Source of the DNA: Kibdelosporangium banguiense | GTDB taxonomy: Bacteria > Actinomycetota > Actinomycetes > Mycobacteriales > Pseudonocardiaceae | Length of the DNA: 64,000 nt | Assembly (NCBI RefSeq): GCF_017876405.1 | Contig: NZ_JAGINW010000001.1 | Coordinates: forward strand, 1,129,203 to 1,193,202 | Direction: 5' to 3' | Notes under the pieces: model-generated | Databases searched by the model: none | What the model was told of the DNA's origin: nothing | What the model saw: only the letters and a program-made list of their open reading frames with translations | Part shown: one piece after another, positions 58,945-64,000 of the stretch | Position numbering within the stretch: the first letter of the stretch is position 1 | How the letters are laid out: each line of letters begins with the position of its first letter | Position numbers and translations under genes: made by a program

Positions 58945-60158
58945 GAGATCCGGGCGCCCTTGCCCAGCACGATGACGCCGCCCGCGCTGACGGTGTAGCG
59001 CTCGCGGTCGGCGTCGATGTCCACGCCGATCTGCGCACCGTCGGCCACGACCACGTTCTTGTCCAGGATCGCCCGGCGGACCACGGCACCCTTGCCTATC
59101 CGGACGCCGGGCAGCAGCACGCTGCCCTCGACCGTGGCGCCGTCCTCGATGGCGACGTCCGCGCTGATCACGGACTCCCGCACGGACGCTCCGGACACGA
59201 TCGTTCCTGGACCCACGATCGACTCCACGGCCGAGCCCGAGTTGACGAACTTGGCCGGGGCCAGCGGCGGGGTCGCGGTCCGGATCGGCCAGGCCTGGTT
59301 GTACAGGTTGAAGACCGGATGCACGGAGACCAGGTCGATGTGCGCGTCGTAGTAGGCGTCGAGCGTCCCGACGTCACGCCAGTAGCCACGGTCGCGTTCG
59401 GTGGCGCCCGGGACGACGTTGTCGTCGAAGTCGTAGACCGCCGCGTTGTTGTCGTCGACCAGCATGGGGATGATGTCGCCGCCCATGTCGTGGTCGGAGT
59501 CCGGGTTCGCGGCGTCCGCGCGCAGCGCCTCCAGCAGCACCTCGGTCCGGAAGACGTAGTTGCCCATCGAGGCGAACGTCACGTCCGGGTCGCCGGGCAC
59601 GTGCGGCGGGTCCTTGGGCTTCTCCAGGAACCGGGTAATCCGGCCGGACTCGTCGGAGTCGATGCAGCCGAAGGCGCTCGCCTCCGATCTCGGCACCCGG
59701 ATCCCGGCCACCGTCACCCCGAGTCCCGACTCGACGTGCTGGTTGACCATCTGGGACGGATCCATCCGGTACACGTGGTCGGCACCGAACACCGCGATGT
59801 GGTCCGGCCGCTCGTCGTACACCAGGTTCAGCGACTGGAAGATCGCATCCGCGCTGCCGGTGTACCACCGCGGCCCGAGGCGCTGCTGCGCCGGGACCGG
59901 GGTCACGTACTGGCCGAGGATGTTCGATAGTCGCCACGTGGTGGAGATGTGCCGGTCCAGTGAGTGCGACTTGTACTGGGTCAGCACGCACAGCTTGTGA
60001 TAGCCGGCGTTGACCAAGTTGGACAGTACGAAGTCGACTAACCGGTAGTTGCCCGCGAACGGGACGGCTGGCTTGGCTCGGTCGGCGGTCAGGGGCCAGA
60101 GGCGTTTGCCCTCGCCGCCCGCCAGCACGATCCCGAGTACCTTCGGCTGGCCTGTCAC
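58941..60158 (-). CDS. glgC: Glucose-1-phosphate adenylyltransferase GlgC
   Basis: 405 residues from the GTG at 60158. Nucleotidyltransferase motif [14 protein letters not shown] and [17 protein letters not shown], glucose-1-phosphate contacts in [12 protein letters not shown] and EKPKDPP, and a C-terminal left-handed helix ([20 protein letters not shown]) define ADP-glucose pyrophosphorylase, the committed step of glycogen and maltose-1-phosphate synthesis. It is divergent from glgA. The minus-strand TAGTGT (60166-60171) ends 7 nt before the start: leaderless. Confidence 0.94.
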   Translation of the reverse strand: MTGQPKVLGIVLAGGEGKRLWPLTADRAKPAVPFAGNYRLVDFVLSNLVNAGYHKLCVLTQYKSHSLDRHISTTWRLSNILGQYVTPVPAQQRLGPRWYTGSADAIFQSLNLVYDERPDHIAVFGADHVYRMDPSQMVNQHVESGLGVTVAGIRVPRSEASAFGCIDSDESGRITRFLEKPKDPPHVPGDPDVTFASMGNYVFRTEVLLEALRADAANPDSDHDMGGDIIPMLVDDNNAAVYDFDDNVVPGATERDRGYWRDVGTLDAYYDAHIDLVSVHPVFNLYNQAWPIRTATPPLAPAKFVNSGSAVESIVGPGTIVSGASVRESVISADVAIEDGATVEGSVLLPGVRIGKGAVVRRAILDKNVVVADGAQIGVDIDADRERYTVSAGGVIVLGKGARIS

Positions 60159-60165
60159 GCACGGA

Positions 60166-60253
60166 ACACTAGTGTCCGGACCACGATCACTGCCAGATCG
60201 AAACGGCACGTTTGGCGTGACGTTCACCCAAGAGCAGCATCGGCAACTAGTGT
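60166..60253. promoter_or_regulatory. Divergent glgC/glgA promoters
   Basis: The same -10 hexamer TAGTGT serves both genes: at 60248-60253, 8 nt before the glgA GTG, and on the minus strand at 60166-60171 (within the palindrome ACACTAGTGT), 7 nt before the glgC GTG. No Shine-Dalgarno precedes either start, so both mRNAs are probably leaderless. Confidence 0.6.
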
Positions 60254-60261
60254 GACCAGGT

Positions 60262-61434
60262 GTGCGCATCGGTCTGCTGACACGTGAATATCCGCCTGAG
60301 GTGTACGGCGGTGCGGGGGTTCATGTCGGTTTTCTCGTCCCCAGGCTCCGTGAGCTGATCGATGTGGACGTGCACGCCTTCGGCGGGCACCGCGCCGACG
60401 CGCACTCCCACAACGCCGCGGCGGGGCTGGAACATGCCAACCCGGCGCTGCAGACGCTGTCGGTGGATCTGGCCATGACGGCCGCGACCGAAGGCGTTGA
60501 CCTGCTGCATTCGCACACCTGGTACGCCAACATGGCCGGGCATCTGGGCAAGATCCTGCACGGCGTGCCGCACGTGATCACGGCGCATTCCCTGGAGCCA
60601 CGGCGGCCGTGGAAGGCCGAGCAACTCGGCGGCGGGTACCGGCTGTCGTCGTGGGTGGAGCGGACGGCGTACGAGGCGGCTGACGCGATCATCGCGGTCA
60701 GCGACGGCATGCGACTCGATGTGCTCGACTGCTACCCCGCGCTCGACCCGTCACGCGTGCACGTCGTACGCAACGGCATCGACACGAACGCTTACCACCC
60801 CGTCAGCGAAACGGACGCACTCGAGCACTACGGCATCGACCCGGGCCGTCCGATCGTCGCGTTCGTCGGCCGGATCACGCGCCAGAAGGGCGTCGGGCAT
60901 CTGATCGCGGCCGCGCACAACATGGACCCGGACGCCCAGCTCGTGCTCTGCGCGGGCGCACCCGACACGCCCGAGATCGCTGAGGAGACGCGTCAGGCCG
61001 TGTCCGAGCTGGCGGAGAAACGGGCGGGCGTGTTCTGGATCCAGCAGATGCTGCAGCCCGCAGAGGTCCGGCAGATCCTCAGCCACGCGACGGTGTTCGT
61101 GTGCCCGTCGGTGTACGAGCCGCTGGGCATCGTGAACCTCGAGGCTATGGCGTGCGGCACAGCCGTGGTCGCCTCGGACGTCGGCGGGATCCCCGAGGTC
61201 GTGGCCGACGGCCAGACCGGGCTGCTGGCGCACTATGACGAACACGACACCGAGGCCTTCCGCGACGACCTCGCGAAAATGGTCAACACGCTGGTGAAAG
61301 ACCCGTCCAGGGCGGCCGCGATGGGCGCCGCGGGCCGGGAGCGGGCCGAGCGGGAGTTCGCGTGGGCGACCGTCGCGCAGCAGACTGTGGACGTGTACCG
61401 CGCGGTGTTGCCTGAGGGCGTCCTCAGTGATTGA
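60262..61434 (+). CDS. glgA: Glycogen synthase / maltose-1-phosphate synthase (GT4 family)
   Basis: 390 residues. The N-terminal half has [20 protein letters not shown] and [15 protein letters not shown], the C-terminal half [20 protein letters not shown] and [20 protein letters not shown], the E-x7-E nucleotide-sugar motif of GT-B retaining enzymes. This GT4-type actinobacterial enzyme (Rv1212c, also called GlgM) uses ADP-glucose, preferring glucose-1-phosphate as acceptor to make maltose-1-phosphate for alpha-glucan. It is divergent from glgC, its ADP-glucose supplier. Confidence 0.9.
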   Translation: MRIGLLTREYPPEVYGGAGVHVGFLVPRLRELIDVDVHAFGGHRADAHSHNAAAGLEHANPALQTLSVDLAMTAATEGVDLLHSHTWYANMAGHLGKILHGVPHVITAHSLEPRRPWKAEQLGGGYRLSSWVERTAYEAADAIIAVSDGMRLDVLDCYPALDPSRVHVVRNGIDTNAYHPVSETDALEHYGIDPGRPIVAFVGRITRQKGVGHLIAAAHNMDPDAQLVLCAGAPDTPEIAEETRQAVSELAEKRAGVFWIQQMLQPAEVRQILSHATVFVCPSVYEPLGIVNLEAMACGTAVVASDVGGIPEVVADGQTGLLAHYDEHDTEAFRDDLAKMVNTLVKDPSRAAAMGAAGRERAEREFAWATVAQQTVDVYRAVLPEGVLSD

Positions 61435-61939
61435 GGAGAAACCTCGTGGTGTGACTCGGATCTTCACCAGGTACACGGTGGCCTCGCTGATCGCGACGGG
61501 CATCAGCCAGGTCGTGCTGCTGGTGTTGTACTGGGCGTGGGAAGCCGACGCGATGACCGCGAGCACGATCGCGTTCCTGGTCGGCTCGCTGCCGCATTTC
61601 CTGATGATCCGGCGCTGGGCCTGGGGCAACAAGGGCAAGGCCGGGCGGCAGGCGGAGATCTTGGCCTACATCGTGGTGACCGCGGCGGGCGGCGTGCTGT
61701 CGATCGGGATCACCACGGTGATGGACTGGCTGCTGGATCCGTTGATCACCGACCGCGGCTGGCGGACGATCGGCCTGGTCGTGGCCTACCTGGCCAGTGG
61801 CGCGCCGGTGTTCCTGCTCAAGTTCTTCGCACTGGACAAGGTCTTCCGGCGGCGGGAGATCCACCACACGCCCGACGCCGACAACGACAGCCAGCACACC
61901 GAGACCGACACAAGCACCGTCCAGCCCCACGCCGCGTAA
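61427..61939 (+). CDS. GtrA-family membrane protein
   Basis: 170 residues starting at a GTG 8 nt inside glgA. Four transmembrane helices (YTVASLIATGISQVVLLVLY, TASTIAFLVGSLPHFLMIRR, AYIVVTAAGGVLSIGITTVM, TIGLVVAYLASGAPVFLLKF) are the GtrA/DPMS-type domain that moves or holds polyprenyl-linked sugars for cell-surface polysaccharides. The polar tail after LDKVFRRRE overlaps the convergent MFS gene by 154 nt. Coupling to glgA is positional only. Confidence 0.85.
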   Translation: MIEEKPRGVTRIFTRYTVASLIATGISQVVLLVLYWAWEADAMTASTIAFLVGSLPHFLMIRRWAWGNKGKAGRQAEILAYIVVTAAGGVLSIGITTVMDWLLDPLITDRGWRTIGLVVAYLASGAPVFLLKFFALDKVFRRREIHHTPDADNDSQHTETDTSTVQPHAA

Positions 61940-62961
61940 ACCGCGGTGCCTGCCGTGCCTCCGACAGAGGCCCCCGCGTAGTAGGCACCGGTGTACAGGC
62001 CTGACGCCGGGCCCTTGTGCGGCGCGACGACGTTCACCCAGGCGCCCGCGGCCGCGTGTGCCGCGAACCAGCCGGCCGTGAGCAGCACGAATCCGATGGC
62101 TATCGGCACGACATGGGCCGGGATCGTGATCAGGGCACCGGCCGTGGTCAGCCCGAGCATTCCAAAAAGGACCTTCTGCCGACCGGCGCGACGGCCCAGG
62201 GTGGCCGAGTTGACGCCACCGATCGCGTAGGCCACGAACACCAACGACGCGACCTGCGGGCTGACTTCGAGCGGCGGCGCGGCCAGCCGGAAGCCGATCG
62301 CGTTGTACAGCGCCACGAACGAACCCATCCCCAGGAACGCGACCGCGTACAACGCCCACAGGATCGGCCGGCGTACCGCCGAGCTCAGACTGATCCCGGC
62401 TCTCGTGGTGGTCTGCTCCGCGTTTCGCGGCAAAGCCCAGATCAGGACACCCGCCGCAGCCGCGGCGAGGATCGCGACAGGTGCCGTACTGCCGGTCAGC
62501 CCAGCCGCGAGGCGGCCGACCATGCCGCCGAACGTGTTGCCCGCGACCAGCATGCCGATCGCCTTCACCCGGCCCTGTTCAGCGAGATACGCCATGGCCA
62601 CAGCCGGGAACCCGGCAAGCGCGAGCCCCTGCAGCGCACGCAGGCCGACAAGGAGATGGAAGTCCGAGACGAACGGCAGGACCAACCCGAGAACAATCGC
62701 GACCACGACGGACAGCAGGACCACCGGGCGCCGGCCGGCCACTTCGGACAGCAGCGACAACGGGATCACGCCCAGCGCCAACGCACCCGTCGCGACCCCC
62801 ACCACCAGCGACGCCTGATCCAGCGTGACCTGGAACTGGTGCGCCAACTGAGGCAGGACCGGCTGCGGGGCGTAGAGCAGCGCGAAGCTCGCCAGCCCAC
62901 CGGCCGCGATGCCGATCGTGATCCTGTCCACGGACTTTGACGCTAAGCAGCTGGGATTCAT
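61786..62961 (-). CDS. MFS transporter (YnfM-like exporter)
   Basis: 391 residues, 12 transmembrane helices. IPLSLLSEVAGRRPVVLLSV is the loop 2-3 motif of MFS drug exporters, and VGLRALQGLALAGFPAVAMA helix 4. The pair of this gene with a divergent LysR regulator resembles E. coli ynfM/ynfL. The last helix ends near SVSVCWLSLSASGVWW; the 25 residues after it (RRRKTLSSAKNLSRN..) are read antisense to gtrA codons, so the tail is probably not constrained. The substrate is unknown. Confidence 0.85.
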   Translation of the reverse strand: MNPSCLASKSVDRITIGIAAGGLASFALLYAPQPVLPQLAHQFQVTLDQASLVVGVATGALALGVIPLSLLSEVAGRRPVVLLSVVVAIVLGLVLPFVSDFHLLVGLRALQGLALAGFPAVAMAYLAEQGRVKAIGMLVAGNTFGGMVGRLAAGLTGSTAPVAILAAAAAGVLIWALPRNAEQTTTRAGISLSSAVRRPILWALYAVAFLGMGSFVALYNAIGFRLAAPPLEVSPQVASLVFVAYAIGGVNSATLGRRAGRQKVLFGMLGLTTAGALITIPAHVVPIAIGFVLLTAGWFAAHAAAGAWVNVVAPHKGPASGLYTGAYYAGASVGGTAGTAVYAAWGWTVLVSVSVCWLSLSASGVWWISRRRKTLSSAKNLSRNTGAPLAR

Positions 62962-63022
62962 ACGTCCAATACGGCAGTATTGATTTATCGATACGCCAGC
63001 GCATGAATCACTCGCCGCTGCT

Positions 63023-63892
63023 TTGGCGCCGCGGCTCGCGATGCTGCGCGCGTTGGCCCAGTCGGGGAACGTGACGCAAGCAGCCTCAGTGCTCGGCGTC
63101 CCTCAGCCGACCGTCAGCCGATGGCTCGCTGCCCTGGCCTCCGAAGTCGGCGCACCCGTGGTGGTCAAGGACGGGCGGGGAGTGCGGCTCACGCGTGCGG
63201 GCCTGCTGCTCGTGGACGCGGCCAGTTCCGCGATGGGTGCTCTGGAAGCCGGAACCCGCCGGGTCATCGAAGAAGTCGACCCAGGCAGCGGGCGGGTCGT
63301 ACTGGGCTTCCTGCACCTGCTTGGCCGCACACTCGTGCCGGAACTGGTGAAGTCCTTCCGGGAGCGTCACGAAGGCGTGCGAATCGGGCTGGTCCAGGCC
63401 TCCCGGGCGGAGATCCTTCAACGAGTCCGTGGCGGTGAGGTGGACCTGGCGTTCTTCGGGCCGCCGCCGGACGAGCCCGACCTGGCCTGGGCGCCGCTCC
63501 AAAGCCAGGACCTGATGCTGGTGCTCCCCGAGGACCACCGGCTCGCGACCCGCGCCCGGGTCCGCGTGACCGAACTCGCCGAGGAGGAATTCGTCGGCCT
63601 GGAACACGGCTTCGGCCTCCGCCGGATAACCGACGACCTCTGCGAGGCGGCCGGCTTCACTCCCCGCCTCGCCTTCGAAGGCCAAGAATCCGACACAGTC
63701 CGCGGCCTGGTCGCAGCGGGCCTGGGCATCGCGATCCTGCCCGCCGCCGAACACCCGGCACCACGCCTGGTGGAAATCCCAGTCCTGCCCAAGGCGACCC
63801 GAACCGTCGCCCTGGCCTGGCCGTCCCACGACCACCTGACCCCGGCAGTCCGGGCATTCCGCGACTTCGCCCTGATCAAAGGCCCCAGATAG
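63023..63892 (+). CDS. LysR-family regulator
   Basis: 289 residues from a TTG at 63023. HTH: LAMLRALAQSGNVTQAASVL then GVPQPTVSRWLAALASEVGA; effector domain from about residue 90 (GRVVLGFLHLLGRTLVPELV, EVDLAFFGPPPDEPDLAWAP). The target is probably the divergent MFS gene 61 nt away. The more natural start, ATG 63003 (MNHSPLL), is one base out of frame with the body, so either the TTG or the ATG at 63041 is used, or a single-base change has occurred. Confidence 0.82.
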   Translation: MAPRLAMLRALAQSGNVTQAASVLGVPQPTVSRWLAALASEVGAPVVVKDGRGVRLTRAGLLLVDAASSAMGALEAGTRRVIEEVDPGSGRVVLGFLHLLGRTLVPELVKSFRERHEGVRIGLVQASRAEILQRVRGGEVDLAFFGPPPDEPDLAWAPLQSQDLMLVLPEDHRLATRARVRVTELAEEEFVGLEHGFGLRRITDDLCEAAGFTPRLAFEGQESDTVRGLVAAGLGIAILPAAEHPAPRLVEIPVLPKATRTVALAWPSHDHLTPAVRAFRDFALIKGPR

Positions 63893-64000
63893 ACCTTCCA
63901 CCCGGCGCCGGTGTCAGGTCGGCATGGGTGGCGCGCGGGAACAGCTCACTTGTCGGGCGAGCGGACCCTTATGCCAGGCACTGGGTTAGGCCACGGCCCC

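Noticed and set aside
1..64000. CRISPR arrays, insertion sequences, prophage, tRNA or rRNA genes
   Set aside because: No regularly spaced repeats, transposase or integrase frames, CCA-type tRNA ends or rRNA-like sequence were seen on either strand by reading.
63893..64000. Start of another gene at the right edge
   Set aside because: All minus-strand frames contain stops within this 108 nt and no recognisable sequence was found.

Overview
The window is high-GC, gene-dense actinobacterial chromosome. Gene order matches blocks known from Mycobacterium tuberculosis (recalled, not searched): moeZ, DUF3152, TetR, DUF3107, ferritin-like, RhlE helicase, beta-propeller protein (Rv3206c-Rv3212), and CorA, SugC/B/A-LpqY, stress protein, MgtE-like, DUF1003, Mrp, TatB, HtrA, RseA, SigE, O-methyltransferase, GlgC, GlgA (Rv1239c-Rv1212c). 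With an espG/PPE-like trio, a cassette of Streptomyces/Pseudonocardia type and no mycolic-acid genes, a member of Pseudonocardiales is the best guess. This is an inference; there is no rRNA or other marker in the window.

Layout. 1-5.1 kb: nitrate assimilation operon read leftward (molybdopterin nitrate reductase, flavoprotein electron carrier, NarK transporter, start of NirB). 5.1-8 kb: phosphotransferase-like protein, a decaying XRE/DUF6879 regulatory cassette, a methyltransferase. 8-21.2 kb: the moeZ-to-RhlE block, carrying a membrane Ser/Thr kinase, an AurF-like di-iron oxygenase with its divergent TetR, and two hydrolases. 21.2-28.7 kb: RecB-type nuclease with Fe-S cysteines, MarC, PHP, PH-domain, NUDIX, DUF2332, MaoC and CorA with a candidate leader peptide. 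28.7-34.7 kb: type VII secretion-associated trio, a phosphoesterase/ParB-like pair, a membrane protein and a VapBC pair. 34.7-39.1 kb: trehalose-type ABC importer. 39.2-47.6 kb: stress, redox, acyl-CoA dehydrogenase, SPFH, MgtE-N/CBS, DUF1003, MarR and Mrp genes. 47.7-54.7 kb: MerR regulator, a Cys/Trp-rich secreted protein, and an envelope module of lipoprotein, adaptor, ABC ATPase, FtsX permease and a two-component system. 54.7-58 kb: TatB, HtrA, RseA, SigE. 58.3-63.9 kb: O-methyltransferase, divergent GlgC/GlgA, GtrA, MFS exporter and LysR.

Many genes overlap by 4 nt (ATGA/GTGA), so translational coupling is the rule. Nine genes have a TAnnnT hexamer 6-8 nt before the start codon and no Shine-Dalgarno, the signature of leaderless mRNAs. 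No tRNA, rRNA, insertion sequence or CRISPR array was seen. Coordinates follow the forward strand; starts that differ from the longest reading frame are explained in the entries.
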